From positions 19,380,257-19,444,256 of the forward strand of contig NC_037257.1 of the NCBI RefSeq assembly GCF_000002425.4: 64,000 nucleotides of DNA. The letters run 5' to 3'. Below are positions 1 to 12,645 of this stretch, piece after piece. The notes beneath the pieces were generated by a model. It was not told the DNA's origin. It worked only from the letters and a program-made list of their open reading frames with translations, and did not search any database. The DNA comes from Physcomitrium patens. Its lineage: Eukaryota; Streptophyta; Bryopsida; Funariales; Funariaceae. The position numbers and the translations under genes were made by a program. Within the stretch, counting starts at the first letter, position 1; every line of letters starts with the position of its first letter.

Positions 1-416
1 AATTCTCATTTTAAAAAGCTAATCATATGGGAGAAGAAACATAGTAGTATCAATAATATGAGTTATAAAAAAAATTTAAAGAAGTGATATACTCTTATTA
101 TATTAAAAAATAAAAAATAGGCAAATCAAAGATATATATAAGATAGAAACTAAAATGACTATTGTTAAATATATATAGACTATATATTCTTGATTTAAGA
201 TAAGAATACAAGAAAGTTATTGACAAGAGTGAAGAAGGCTTCACTCTTATCTCTATATATACTATTTAATTAAGGAACTATGTTGCAATGTTATATAGGC
301 CATCTAACATGTGTCTAATTTACAAAGTTAGCTTTTTTCATATGTACTAGATAACCAACTTGTATCCTAAGTAGTCAATATGTACAATATATAGCCAAAT
401 TATTGGCCATTTTTTC
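1..416 (-). repeat. Decayed family-A gypsy LTR, left piece
   Basis: Aligns, with many transitions, to the LTR of gypsy A1 at 15493-16022. Shared blocks include gacaagagtgaag, cttcactctt and ctctatatatactat, in the same order and spacing. The match runs to the ttggcca block near 401-409 and then stops where an old copia begins; the LTR resumes near 12486. The window starts inside this LTR, so its outer end is not seen. Family membership is clear; the exact inner edge is good to a few bases. Confidence 0.75.
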
Positions 417-655
417 TATTGAAGAAATATAACTTTGAAGTTACAACACATAATATCAATAAGATTGTATACAAAGAGAATACAAAATAAAATGACTCTT
501 ACTTCTAATACTTATTATTTTGAGGTGGTGGTTATTGTCTTTAAGAAAAACTTCTATTATTTGACTTTTATATCCATTTAAGGATATACCAAGTATATCC
601 TTTGGTATCTTATCAACTATAAAGATATATCTTTAGTATATTCTTTATTCTTTAT
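417..655 (-). repeat. Old copia LTR, left copy (3' LTR)
   Basis: Matches 11978-12215 through blocks such as gtacacaaagagagta versus gtatacaaagagaata, and catccattt. The inner edge is placed just past the RNase H C-terminal codons, which end near 660 on the minus strand. Boundaries are approximate. Confidence 0.55.
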
Positions 656-2740
656 ACTTCTACTTTGCTATTAGATTCTAATGCCTTTATCAATATATGA
701 TGTCTATTCTTTATTAATATTTTTATCAATAAATTAGTAAGTATATCTTTTGTTGCACAATACTTCAAATCAATTACTCCTATTTCAATCTTCTTTCTTA
801 TAAATTGATTTTAAATATCAATATGTTTGATTTTTGAATGATGCTTTGGATTCTTTGTAAATATAAAACATTCTTAATTGTCACATTCCATTGAATTTGC
901 TTCTATTTGCAATATTCCAATATCTTCTAAAACTTATCTTAGCTATATTGATTCCATTGTACTATGGCTTGCTACTATATATTCCACGTTTATCATTGAT
1001 TTTGTAATTATTAGTTGTGTCTTGCAATCCTATGGAATAGCTCCCATTCCAATAAAAAATATATATCCTATTATTGACCTTCTATTATTTGCATATTTAC
1101 TCCAATTTGCATTAGAATAATAATGCACAATTATACTATCACCTCCAAAGTACAATTTTAACTCCAAAGTGTCTTTTAATTACTTCATGATTCTTTTGAT
1201 GGTTTTCCAATAGATTGGTCTAGTCTTTGACATATGTTGGCTCACAACACTCATTGCATATTTAAGATCTATTTTTGTACCAACCATTACATACATAAGT
1301 GAGCCTACTATTTTCTTGTATAGAAAATCTTACATTTATCCTTTAACTTCAGCAAACTTTTCATTTGTGAATTTTATCAACTTCAAATTTGTCTCCAAAT
1401 GTGTTTCAATAGATTACACTCTTCAATATTGCATTGTTTGAATATATCTTTAATATAATTACTTTTTCTCATTGTAATGGTCTTATTAGCATGAATTTTC
1501 ATAAATTCTACTCTTAAACAATAGTGAAGGTCTATCAAATTATCCATTTTATATTCTTTTTATAATTTTATCTACAATAAATACATCATCTTCAAGGTAT
1601 TAGTTAAGTTGATTAAATCATCAATATAAAAGATGGCAATTAATAAAAAATTATTTAGTTGCATTACTTATATGAAGTAATTAGCTTCACTCCTTACAAA
1701 TCTTTTATTCAAAAGAATGTGTCAATATATTGGTACCATGCCCTTGGTGATTTTTTGAGCTCATACAAGGATTTTTTTAACTTATAAATAAGATATTGTT
1801 TGCTCTTTTTAATAAGTCCTTGAGATTGATTCATATAGATTTTTTTTTCCAAATTTTCATTCCAAAAGCCTTTTTTTTATCCATTTGATGCATATTCAAA
1901 TCTATTACTCATCCATTTGCCACAATAATTCTAATAGTCGTGAATTTGGCCATAAAAGAAAATATTTCATTGAAATCAAGACAAATAACTTGTGAGTAGT
2001 CTTTAATAACTAATTTAGTCTTACATCTCATAATATCGTCCATAGTATCTTTTTTGTTTCTAAACACCCACTTATAACCAATTAAAGATCAATTTGGTAG
2101 AAATGACATCAATTTCCATATTCTATTATCCATGAGTGATTTATAATTTTTTTTTATAGCCTTCTCTTACTTCATAGCACTTGTGGACTTCATTGTATTA
2201 TACAAACTCAATAGATCAGCAAAGAATATAATATTAATATATTCTTTATTTACTTGAGAAAAAATATAATTCTTCCATTATTTACTAAGTTATTTTTTTT
2301 TTCTCATATAGAATATCTCTTTTACTTAATGAAGATTTATCTTCATGCATTCTATGGTCACTTGCAAGATTCTTTTGTCTTAAAACTTATCTCTTCACAT
2401 TCATTGGTTGATACTTCTCATTATCATCATTTTCAATATTTTGATTGTCTTTATTGTTGGTTCTAAGAATTGTAGAAATATTTTGGTCTATGTTCTTTGA
2501 TTCTTTATCTTAATTTGTATTTCAACCATCTTCATTGTTATCATCTTTTTTTCTTTTTTTTTGCTAAAATTGAAGATATATCTATAAACATACTATTACT
2601 TTCACTTGGATACATCTTCGAGTACTTACAAGTATTCTTATGCTCCAATAACTCAACATCATGACTTTTGATGATCTTTTTGGTTTTTAAACACATTAGC
2701 TTACATATCTTAGTATTTTCAAAATATCTAATAAATACCT
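655..2740 (-). pseudogene. Old copia pol, 3' portion (integrase C-term, RT, RNase H)
   Basis: Read on the minus strand from 2740 downwards, this region follows the younger copia from the integrase C-terminal part through RT to RNase H. The clearest stretch is 2541-2740, which carries KLMCLKTKKIIKSHDVELLEH against RLMCLETKKIIKSCDVEFLEH of the younger copy, written here in shortened comparison only for recognition. The RNase H end is visible at 660-770. Stops and frameshifts are everywhere and codons have drifted towards AT. The 5' side is cut off by the LTR at 2741; the preceding codons resume at 4061. Non-functional. Confidence 0.7.
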
Positions 2741-4060
2741 TGTCATAATATAATATGACCATATAAAGAAATTCTAATCAAAATTGAATTTCTAATTAAT
2801 ATCTAATTATCTTAGTTCAATTATAATTTGAGGTATCTAAACATGGCTTTTATAAAAGCCTCTTAGATTATTTTTTATCTTAATAGTTAATAGGTTGAAG
2901 GTTAGTTAGTAATTTTACCTTCTAGGTTGTAGAGACTCTTCTACTACCTTAGAAAGACTATAAATTGATAAAATCATATTAGAAAAGATAAATAATTAGT
3001 ATAGTTGATACTAGGCTTAAGTTGAGAATAGGATTGGGCTAAAAAATCCTTAGGAAAGATTAAATTGATACCTGAGGGTCGACCATTTGTAAGATAGGGT
3101 CAAAATGAGACCTCTGGCCACTAAAATGACGGCCTAGGTGAAAATAGGGATTTATTCGAAGATCAGAGGATAGAATTTGAGAGCTAGATTGAAGTTCTTT
3201 CTAGAGGCATAAGGATTGTTTTCAAAGGGTTTTGACGACTTAGAAATTGTTATTCAAAATCAAAGTTTGTATTCATGATTTGGGATTTATATAATGTAAT
3301 TAGGGCTAGCAATTTTGGCTAGTTTGTACAATTAGTGAAACATCTATAGTTAAAAATTTGAAACTATTTGGATTATTGGGTGTGCTAAGTGTATAGAAAA
3401 TTTTGTAATAATCTATTGGCGTGGTTTAGAGATATCTAGTTTTTAGCACAAGAAGATTTTGGAAGTTGGCAGTCTAAGGTTGGGTAGGATTTTTGTGATA
3501 TCTAGAGATCTATCAATCGGATCAAGGCGAAATTTGGCATGGTGTTGAAGGACTTGATGATCAAGGTTTACACCAATTTTGAATCAAAGTTAATAATTGA
3601 TAAAGAAGAAATCACTATTGGGATTTCTGCTTTACTTTTCAAGTTGGCAGCTGAGTGACATTTGTATAATTTTTTGAGGTTTTCTCACAATTTGTATATT
3701 GGATTGGGCTAAAAATTCTTGAGCATATAAAAGACTTACTTTGAAAATTACGTGGATAATTTTACATCATGTAGATGGTCGGATTGGATGTTACAGCTTG
3801 TTAAAGCTCACTAATTAAAATTGGAGTTTACAAGAAAATCTAAATTGCTTAAATATGAAAGTAAGAAGGTAATTGAAATTTATGTATCATTAAAGCTACT
3901 AAAAATATTATTTTTAGCACTTTTGAATTGAAATTCAGATTATATTCTTCTTGTATGGGTGAAATCTATCAGGATTTCTTGGATACTTGTGAAACACAAC
4001 CTCACCTTCCACAACTAGGTGCTAGGTGCATTTCCAAGTAAGACAACATGTAATACGACA
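2741..4060 (+). repeat. Decayed C-family solo LTR inside the old copia
   Basis: Begins tgtcataatataatatgac and ends acatgtaatacgaca, matching the start and end of the young C LTRs (26900-28156 and 40728-41984). It is closer still to the decayed LTR at 48332-49627, with which it shares tcaagttgag, ggtcgaccatttgt and cacaacctcaccttccaca. The copia integrase codons on the two sides join if the LTR is removed. A target duplication is no longer clear (acct on the left, atgc on the right). No internal C sequence is present, so it is a solo LTR. Confidence 0.75.
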
Positions 4061-5979
4061 ATGCATTTTGTACCTTGTGCATCAAGTTTAGAGTTCATAA
4101 AATTTGATATCTTTATATAAGTAATGCATCAAAAAATCCTCGTATGTAAAACATAAGGTTTTTATCTACTCTAAGCTTCTTATGAAGTCATTTATATGAG
4201 TATACTTATAAGGTACCTATTCTTTTTATAAAATATATTTACTATAGCTTCTTTCTAATATTCATATTTAAGATTTTTTATATGAAATATATTCTTTGTT
4301 ATTTCTACGATGATGTAATTTTTTCTTTAAGCAATTATATTTTATTATGAAATATAATGAATAGAAGTTTTTCTTTTAATACCTTGAATCTTCAAAAATT
4401 CATCAAAATTCTTTGATATATACTTATGTCTATTGTACATGCACAATACTTTAATCTTGCACTTACATTGCTTCTCTATAAGTGCCTTAAATTTTTTAAA
4501 TCTTAAAAAATACTCATTCTTAGCAATAAGGATGTAAATCTATACTTTTCTTAAAAAATCATCAATAAATGTAACAAAGTACCTTATTCTTTCTATTGAT
4601 AGTATCTTCATTGGTCTATAAATATTATAGTATATAATCTCAAATAATATTTTAGTGCATAATACAACTCTATTTGGAAATAAAATCTTTTTATTGTTTT
4701 CCTTGGATAGAACCTTTACAAGCAAGTGGCATGATATTGTGGCTGAATTCACTAAGATCCAAGCTACTTACTATAGATTGGAGCTCTTTTATAATTTTGG
4801 TAATTAAATGACCCAGTCATTGATGCCAAATTCCATACTTACTTTGATCTTGGAGAAACTTAGTAAATATTGTTACTTCAATTCCATTAGTTTTTTTTAC
4901 AATTAATGAAATAGAAGTTGTCATTTCTAAGGCCTTTTGAACATCTTATCCACTTAATGTCTTCATAAAACATCTATTTATGTCAAATTGAATCTTACAA
5001 CCATATGAAATAAGTTTGTACATCAAAAGAAGGTTTTTTTTTCATCTTTGGCACATGTAAGACTTCTTTTAATTTGGTATTCTTGTTTTGGTCCCTTACA
5101 AAAATCTTTAATTCAATGAAGCCAATTCCAATGGCTTGTACTATGCCATTGTCTTTCAACCAAACTTTTGTTGTTTAAATTACTTACTTAGTATCAAATA
5201 AATATTTATAAAGTGTCATGTGCTTAGTAGCACCTAAATCTATAATCTATTTGGATATAGTAGCCATAGATGCGCCTTTACTTGCCATGAAAGCATAGTC
5301 ATATCAACCAAAATTATCACAAGCATTGTTTGCATTCTTCCTATTTCATTTCTTAGCTTTGTAGTAATTTTTTACAAAGTGACTTGATTTTTTTATTTAT
5401 ATAGTAGTTTTTTATATTCCTTCTTAAATTATAACATTGATTAAAATAATTAACTTTGCCTTATCTTAAAAATAGAGCAAAATCATCAATTCAAAGTTTA
5501 TTTGCTTTTGTCTTGATCATTTTATAGACAAGACTTAATATGACATAATTTATTATGAGCTCTTTGATCTTGATAGACTCCAATGTCACAAGAAGGTAGT
5601 TATAGAATTCCAAAATATTCAAAAGTAATGTCATCACAATGTTATAATTTTTAATAAGCTTGTTAAAAATTGTTAGTTGATTTGTAAGTGCTTTTATTTA
5701 GTTGACATAAGCCATGAGATGAGTTTATTCTTCCATCTTTATTGTTTAGGACTTCTTCTTTGTCCATAGAATATAAGCAAGGCTTCTATTTTCATAAATA
5801 TTGTAAAGAGTCTTCCATGCTTTAGATAGTTCATTGCAAGCAATTATGTGTAAAAAAATGGCAACATTAAGATTGATTACAATTAATCTAAAAGCCTTTT
5901 TTTCACAATTTTTGTAATTTTTTTTATCTTGACATTAGCATCATCAATTAGAGACTCTTTAGTTTCATTAATAATACCT
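4061..5979 (-). pseudogene. Old copia integrase, protease and gag remnants
   Basis: Minus-strand continuation of the old copia. Integrase-core codons are readable at 4540-4752 (…RYFVTFIDDFLRKV, the segment around the first catalytic Asp). Protease and zinc-finger sequence follow between about 5200 and 5450. Gag up to 5979 matches KKAFGMITINID of the younger copia as KKAFRLIVINLN. The gag is then cut by insertion of the younger copia; its N-terminal codons lie at 11304-11407. Many stops; not functional. Confidence 0.65.
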
Positions 5980-5984
5980 CAAAG

Positions 5985-6318
5985 GTGTTAAAGATCAGCA
6001 AGTTCTTACTTAGTTTCCACAATATAAAGATTAAGCATAATAAGTTGCTAATAGTTAAAAGACATCAAAGGATTAAAAGAAGTTATTATGGCGGTAGCTA
6101 GGATTTTAAGGTGGCAGCTAGATTAAGATGAATCTAGATCTAGATCTAGAATGAAAGGATGAAGGTGACTTTGGATGAAGTCTATATACTTGGGATGTAA
6201 ATTCCACCTATAAGTAAAAGGTGTTGGAAGTAAGAGACATCTTACTCCACATTTCTCTTAAACTATAATCCTTGTTAATGCTAAGTATTTGTAGCTTTTA
6301 AACTTCTTTTCTTCAATA
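5985..6318 (+). repeat. Younger copia 5' LTR
   Basis: 334 bp, matching 10967-11298 over its whole length with scattered substitutions (for example ttccacaatata versus ttctaccatata). It contains the palindromic tagatctagatctaga block. It starts tgttaaagatcagcaag and ends cttcaata. Confidence 0.88.
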
Positions 6319-6874
6319 GGTTATGGACCCACTAAAATTTACTTGAGTGTTTTTTGAAGTTCTTTGAAGTGATTTTGTAAGTGATGAGTAGATCAAGTTG
6401 TTGTTATTGTTGTTAGGCTTTAGAAGTACCTAACTTTCAGATTCAGATCTAAATCTAGATCTTGGTTTACTCTTACTTGTGGTTAAGAGAATTTTGGTGT
6501 TGGTTTTTTGTTTTTTCACCTAAAGGCAAAGTTTGCATTGTGTTATTGCTGAGATAGATCCTTGGTAATCTAACTTTATAATTTCATATCCTATAGTTGC
6601 TGATTGTGCTTAAAAGGCCTCTTGTGGTATATAGAAGTGATTTGTGAGCATAAAAGAGATATTAGAGTAAAAAATCAGATTTGGAACACTTAAATAAGTC
6701 ATCAGACTTGTAAGAAGTCTTAGAAGTGAAGTTGAGAGTATTTTTGAGAATAAAAATACTAATTTGTTTACAAAGAAGGATTTTGTGATTCTAAGGCAGC
6801 AAAACCTTCTTGCTGATTTTGAAAGCATCAGGACTTCTTCTTACAATCTTTTTAGATACAACTATTCCTTGGAC
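6319..6874 (+). other. Younger copia leader, non-coding
   Basis: About 555 bp between the 5' LTR and the gag ATG. It starts ggttatggacccac, the expected place for a primer-binding site, but I cannot assign a tRNA. No ORF here is supported; the ATG-initiated frame from 6764 is simply open upstream of the conserved gag start at 6875. Confidence 0.5.
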
Positions 6875-9800
6875 ATGGCTTCAAGTAAAGGTGAAGGATT
6901 GAGAATTATTGAGAAGTTTAGATGTGACAATTTCTACCATTGGAAGATAAAAATGGAGCTTTTGTTGGCATCTTTGGATCTTTCGGATATTGTAGATGAA
7001 AGTGAAGAGGCTCCAAGCAAAGATGTTGATATGAAAGAGAAGAAGAAGTTCAAATGTCTTAAAAAGAAGGCTTTTGGAATGATTACAATCAATATCGATA
7101 AAGCCAAGTTCTCCCACATTATCTCTTGCAAAAGACTAGTGGAAGCATGGAAGATTCTTTGCAACATCTATGAGAGTAAAAACTTATCCAACATCATCTA
7201 TACAAGGAGGAAGTTCTTTACTTGCAAGATGGAAGAAGGTTAAGACCTCATGGTTCATGTCAATAAGGTAAAGGCTCTTGCAAACCAACTAGCAATTATT
7301 GACAAGATTTTAGAAGAAAGTGATATTGTCATGACCTTGCTAATGAGCCTTCTCAAATCCTACAACTAACTTATTGTGGTATTGGAATCCATCAAACTAA
7401 AAGAACTCACAATAGACTATGTGACAGTGAGACTTATCTATGAAATAACTAAGAAGAAAGAAAATGAGCCCCAAAGTGAAGATTCAGTACTCTACTCATA
7501 TCAAGGCAAGGGCAACAATCCAAATCAATGAAGAAATGTCAAATCTTGCTTCATTTGTAGCAAACAAAGCCATTTTGCTCGAAATTGCTACAAAAGCAAA
7601 AAGATGGAGAAGGAGAATATAAATAGTTTGCAAGATGAGTTTGAAAGATAAGATTATGCATTCATGGCAAAAAATGGAACCTCTATGGCTGCCATGTCAA
7701 GATGGATTGTGGATTCAAGTTGTTCCAAGTATATGACACCTTATAAGTGTTTATTTGACACTTATGAGGCTATTCTAGTATCAAACGTGGTGTTGGTGGA
7801 TAGTGGTACATGTGAAGCTATTGGAATTGGCTCTATTATGGTAGAGGTGGTTGTGAATGGACAAACCAATAGGATCAAACTCAAAAACGTCCTTCATATG
7901 CCTAAGATGAAACAAAACCTACTTTCGATAAGTAAACTTATAATGAAAGGTTTTAAAGTTTAATTTGATATGAATGGATGTTTTGTAAGAACATTGAGTA
8001 GAGATAAGGTCTTCAAAGGCTTGAAAGAGAGAAATTTGTACTACCTCATTTGTAAGAAGGTGAATGGAGTGGAAGTAGCTGCGTTTACTGAGTTTATATC
8101 AAACCAAGACAAGTTGAATATATGGCATTGTTGCCTTGGCCATTTGAATGTGAAGAGTATGAGAGAGCTGAAGACCATAGTAAGTAGCTTAGATCTTGGC
8201 AATACAAGCCAAAATATAAAATAACTTGCATATGAAGGATGCATACAAGGCAAACAACAAAGGGCCTTATTTCCAAGGAGTGTAGCAATATGTACTACCA
8301 AGTTACTAGAGATTGTCCATGTGGATGTATGTGGACCTTTGAAGAACACAAGTACTAGAGGATCAAGGAATTTTTTCACTTTCATTGATGTTTATTTAAG
8401 AAAGATTTGGATCTACATTCTTAAAGCTAAGAGTGAATGCTTTTGTAGATTTAAGGAGTTTAAAGCACTTGTTGAAAAATAAAGTAAATGCAAGATCAAG
8501 GTGCTATGTAAGGACAATGGAAGTAAAAATATGTCTAGGAAATTTGATGTTTATTTGAAGAATGAAGGAATTACTAAATAAACCACAACTCTATACACTC
8601 CACAATAAAATGGTATTGTTGGAAGGGCAAATCAAACCATTGTAGAGATGGCAAGGAGCATGCTTCATGCTCAAAACCTTGGCTATGAGTTTTGGATGGA
8701 AGCTGTGGTGAATGCAATGTATACAAGAAATAGGTGTCCAATAAGTACTCTTGCATCAATGACACCACAAGAAGCTTGGAGTGGGAGACAACCTTATATT
8801 TTCCATATGAGGACCTTTAATTGCATTGCATATGTAAAAATATCAAATTGTATGAGGTCCAAACTTGATGCAAAAAGTACAAAGTATATATTTCTTGGTT
8901 ATTGTGAAGGTACTAAGGCTTATAGGCTAATGTGCTTGGAAACCAAGAAGATCATTAAAAGTTGTGATGTTGAGTTTTTGGAGCACAAGAGTGCTTGTGA
9001 GCACTTAGAGATGTGTCCAAGTGGGAGTAATGGTGTGTTTGTGGACACATCTTTGAATTCAACAAAGAAAGAAGAAGATGAAGACAATAAAGATGAAAAG
9101 CCAAAGATAGTTGAGAAGATGAAGACTTCTATAATTGTTAAGAACATCAATGAAAGAAATGAAGATGTTGAAGATTGGGATGATGATAATCATAAAGAGT
9201 ACCAACCATTGAGTAATAAATGACAAGGTTTAAAGCAGGTTGGAAAAAAATATAGAGTACAACAAGGTGAATGTTCTTCTACAAGTTAAAGGAGATATCC
9301 TTTAAGAGAAAGAAGACAATGTGGCGAATGGTGGAAGGATCACATCTTTCCTCAAATAAGTGAAGAACATGCAAAAGTTGCTCTTCTTGCTGATCGATTG
9401 TCTTTGTGTGATGCTATGAAGTGTAAAGATGCAATCAAGTAGAAGAAGGCTATAGAAAAAAAGTACCAATCTCTTATGGATAATGGTACATTGGAATTAA
9501 CACTTCTTCTAACAAATCAATCTAGTGTTGATTGTAAGTAGGTGTTTACGACTAAAAGAGATGCAATGGGTGTGGTGGTGAGGCACAAGGTAAGATTATC
9601 TGCCAAAGGATATTCACAAGTTGTTGGAATTGATTTCAATAAGACTTATGCACCCATTTCCAAATTCACCATCATTAGGACTATTGTAGCAATTGGGGCA
9701 GCAATGGATTTGAAAATACACCAAATGGATGTAAAGACGGCCTTTTTGAATGAAAAATTATAAAACATCTACATGGATCAACCTCAAGGATTTATACCAG

Positions 9801-10948
9801 AAGGCAAAGAACATCTTGTGTGCAAATTGAAGTAATCTTTGTATGGATTGAAATAATCACTAAGGGCATGGTACCAATGAATTGACACTTTCTTTGTCAA
9901 TGAAGGATTTGTGAGGAATGAAGTTGATCATTCATTATATGTGATGCAATCTAGAGAGTTCTTCTTGATTGTAATCCTTTATATTGATTATTTGATCATC
10001 TTGGCTAACAATATAGAAAAGATGGATTGGATGAAGGTCAAATTAGAGAAGGAATATGAGATGAGTGATTTGGGAGAGTTGCACTATTGCTTGGGAGTAG
10101 AATTTATAAGAGATCATGGTAATAAGACCATTACAATGAGCCAAACCAAGTACATTGAAGAAGTTTTGAAATGATTCAACATGGAGGAATGTAAGCCCAT
10201 TAGAACACCCTTAGAGGTAAATTTAAAGTTGATGAAACTCATGGATGAGGAGTTTGCATAAGTTGAAGGTGTGATACAAAGTGTTCCATACAAAGCAACA
10301 GTAGGTTCATTCATGTATGTAATGGTAACCACAAGAGTGGATCTTGCATATGCGGTAAGTGTTGTAAGCCAATACATATCTAAGGTTAGACAGATGCATT
10401 GAACAATGGTAAAGAAGATATTGAGGTACTTAAAAGATACAAAGGACTTCAAATTGTGCTTTGGTGGTAGGAACATTGATTTGCAAGGTTATTGTGATGC
10501 GGATTGGGTTGGAGATGCAAATGATAGAAGATCCACAATGGGATATGTCTTCTTCATTGGAGTGGGAGCCATTTCATGGAATTACAAGAGACAACCTACC
10601 ATTGAAAGATCAACAATGGAGGCAGAGTATATGGCAGTAAGTCATTGTGCAATAGAGGCATGTTGGATAAAGCAACTCTTAGAAGACATTGGTCTTGTAC
10701 AATTAGAAGCAACTCTAATTATATGTGACAATCAAGGATGTCTTACATTTTCTAAGAATCCAAAACACCACTCAAGGACCAAGCACATTGATGTTCAACA
10801 TCATTTCATACGAGAAAAGATTGAAGATGGAATAATAGGTATGAAGTATTTTGCTAAAAATGACATGCTTATTGATGAGGTTATAAAGGCATTAGTGAAG
10901 GATAGACATCATGACTTGATTCAAAGATTAAGATTGAAAGCCTTTTGA
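6875..10948 (+). pseudogene. Copia gag-pol polyprotein, broken by stops and frameshifts
   Basis: Starts at the conserved MASSKGEGL. Gag is followed by a CCHC knuckle (CFICSKQSHFARNC, about 7547-7588). The protease motif is WIVDSSCSKYMT near 7703 (usual VDSG is VDSS). The pre-integrase HLNVKS segment is near 8141, and the integrase core has Asp in DVCG (8328) and KDNG (8511). The expected integrase Glu is replaced in GIVGRANQT (8614). RT is readable at 9542-10174, but the usual YVDD box is YIDY (9982). RNase H is the best preserved part (10406-10948; CDADWVGDANDRRSTMGY, EAEYMA). Several TAA, TAG and TGA codons interrupt it and are mostly explained by C to T changes. It encodes no working polyprotein; at least the RT and integrase catalytic residues are also lost. 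Confidence 0.88.
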
Positions 10949-10966
10949 AAATTAACAAAGTCGGAG

Positions 10967-11298
10967 TGTTGATGATCAACAAGTTCTTACTTAGTTTCTA
11001 CCATATAAAGATTAAGCATAGTAAGTTGCTAATAGTTAAAAGACATCAAAGGATTAAAAGAAGTTACTATGGTGGCATCTAGGGTTTTAAGGTGGTAGCT
11101 AGATTAAGATGAATTTAGATCTAGATCTAGAATGAAAGGATGAAGGTGACTTTGGATGAAGTCTATGTACTTGGGATGTAAACTCCACCTATAAGTAAAA
11201 GGTATTGGAAGTAAGAGATATCTTACTCCACACTTTTCTTAAACTACAATCCTTATTGATGCTAAGTGTTTGTAGCTTTTAAACTTCTTTTGTTCAAT
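10967..11298 (+). repeat. Younger copia 3' LTR
   Basis: 332 bp, begins tgttgatgatcaacaag 18 bases after the last RNase H codon. Preceded by a short purine-rich stretch (aagtcggag). Ends gttcaata, followed by aatgg. Confidence 0.88.
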
Positions 11299-11303
11299 AA
11301 ATG

Positions 11304-11407
11304 GTCCAATGAAGCCAATAAAAGATCCGTTTTTTCTTCTAATGGTAAAAATTTTTACTTCTAAATTTTTTAATTACTTTCAAGTCTTTATCAACACTTG
11401 AAGCCAT
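11304..11407 (-). pseudogene. Old copia gag, N-terminal codons
   Basis: On the minus strand an ATG at 11407 opens MASSVDKDLKVIKKF, against MASSKGEGLRIIEKF of the younger copia. It then runs into LLLASLD and stops at the insertion point at 11303. The next codons are at 5979 downwards. This shows the two copias are one family inserted head to head. Confidence 0.75.
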
Positions 11408-11977
11408 ATCAAAGTAAGAAGTGTATTTAAAAAAAATAAGAAAAGAAGTAATAGACCTTTCAAAATCAAGATAAGATTGTTACTTCCTTTGAAACCTAGA
11501 ATGCCTTTTTATAAATAAATTAGTGATTTTACTCTTAAATCACTTTTAACTTGACTTAAAAAAAATTACATGTCTTATACACTATCTAAACCTTCTCTAT
11601 ATATTTTTATCACTCTTTATTCACTTTTAATCTCATAAGATACTTCTAATCTCTCAAAACATATCTTATCAATATAAAAAGATCTTCATTAATTTTAGCA
11701 CATAAAAACACAATGTTAGTACATCAATGATATAATTTAGCAAAAAATCACAATATTAGTATTCTCAAATATTATTCTAAGGTGTCTAACATCCTCTAAG
11801 ACTATGTATGCAATTAATAACAAATAAGAATAAAAATACATCAATAATTAGATGCAAAAGTGAAATCAAAAGATACTAAATACTTACACCAATAACAATC
11901 ATATGACCTATTTTCTATGATAAAAAGACTTCAATAAAATTCAAAACTCATAAGTAAAGGTAAGTAGGCCCTTAACC
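11408..11977 (-). other. Old copia leader, AT-rich, no gene
   Basis: About 570 bp between the gag start and the 5' LTR of the minus-strand copia, close to the leader length of the younger copy (556 bp). No ORF, RNA gene or repeat is supported here. Confidence 0.45.
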
Positions 11978-12215
11978 TATTAAATAAAGAGAACTTTGAA
12001 ATCACAAAATATAATATAAGTAAGATTGTACACAAAGAGAGTATGGAATAAGATGACTTTCACTTCTAATATCTATTTATTATAGGTGGTGATTGTTTCC
12101 TTTAACAATAACTTCCATCTTTTGATTTTAACATCCATTTGACGATATAATAAGTATATTTTTTTACATCTTACCAACTATTAAAATATGCCTTTAGCAT
12201 ATTTTTTATATTCTT
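11978..12215 (-). repeat. Old copia LTR, right copy (5' LTR)
   Basis: Begins tattaaataaagagaac, the equivalent of 417 onwards, and follows the left copy through taagattgtacacaaagagagta and ggtggtgattg to about 12215. After that the two copies no longer align. Between 12216 and 12485 I see only AT-rich sequence of unknown origin. Confidence 0.55.
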
Positions 12216-12485
12216 AAAATCTTTTATGAAGTCATCTATCTAAAATATATTCTATAGCATATACTTTATATTTTTATTTAATCTTTGAATATTTTTTAGT
12301 TAATTCTTTATCCTCTTCATCTTGATTGTTAGTCCTTGACCTTGTCCCTTATTCATAGAATGCCTTTTCATATACCAAAGTTACTTCTTCAATTATTAGC
12401 AACTTATCTAAGATAATATCTTTTATAAGATAGTTTATTTTACTTTCACTTGCACTTATTTATTTTAATATTTTAACATACTTAT

Positions 12486-12645
12486 CACCTAAAAAGACAT
12501 ATAAAGTCAAATATGCCTCTATTAAAGCTTCTTAGAAGCTTTTTTATAATATATTATTGATTTTAATTACTTTTTATTTCTATCTAAGTCTTCTTATCTT
12601 TATAATTTTTAATATTAATATTGACGTCTATATTAATATTTGCAT
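12486..12645 (-). repeat. Decayed family-A gypsy LTR, right piece
   Basis: Continues the LTR that begins at 1-416: acataaagtc-like block, then aaagcttcttagaagctttt, against gaagcttctaagaagcttct of A1, then attaattacttttt-like sequence and a decayed LTR end near 12645. The following gttctat block (12660-12670) resembles the conserved gagttccacgaggagc that lies just inside the A1 LTR. Confidence 0.6.

Larger units (their letters stand above)
5985..11298 (+). mobile_element. Younger Ty1/copia retrotransposon, full length, defective
   Basis: Complete 5.3 kb copia: LTRs 5985-6318 and 10967-11298, gag-pol order gag, protease, integrase, RT, RNase H. The LTR starts TGTTGA and ends TCAATA, which suggests TCAACA ends altered by one C to T change. 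Flanking 5-mers aaagg (5980-5984) and aatgg (11299-11303) look like a target duplication with one difference. It inserted into the gag of an older copia of the same family in opposite orientation, just after the LLLASLD codons. Coding capacity is destroyed by many stops. Confidence 0.9.
417..12480 (-). mobile_element. Old Ty1/copia element, decayed, interrupted twice
   Basis: A copia element on the minus strand. Its RNase H, RT, integrase, protease and gag remnants read right to left and match the younger plus-strand copia inside it (5985-11298). It is broken by a C-type solo LTR (2741-4060) and by that younger copia. Its left end, tattgaagaaatataac, is the reverse complement of the end of the younger copia's LTR, so both belong to one family. 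It sits inside an A-type gypsy LTR. The right end is uncertain: the LTR match stops near 12215 and the flanking gypsy LTR is only recognisable again from about 12486. Confidence 0.75.

Noticed and set aside
878..1120. 80-codon plus-strand ORF
   Set aside because: Antisense to the decayed copia RT/RNase H region; no features of its own.
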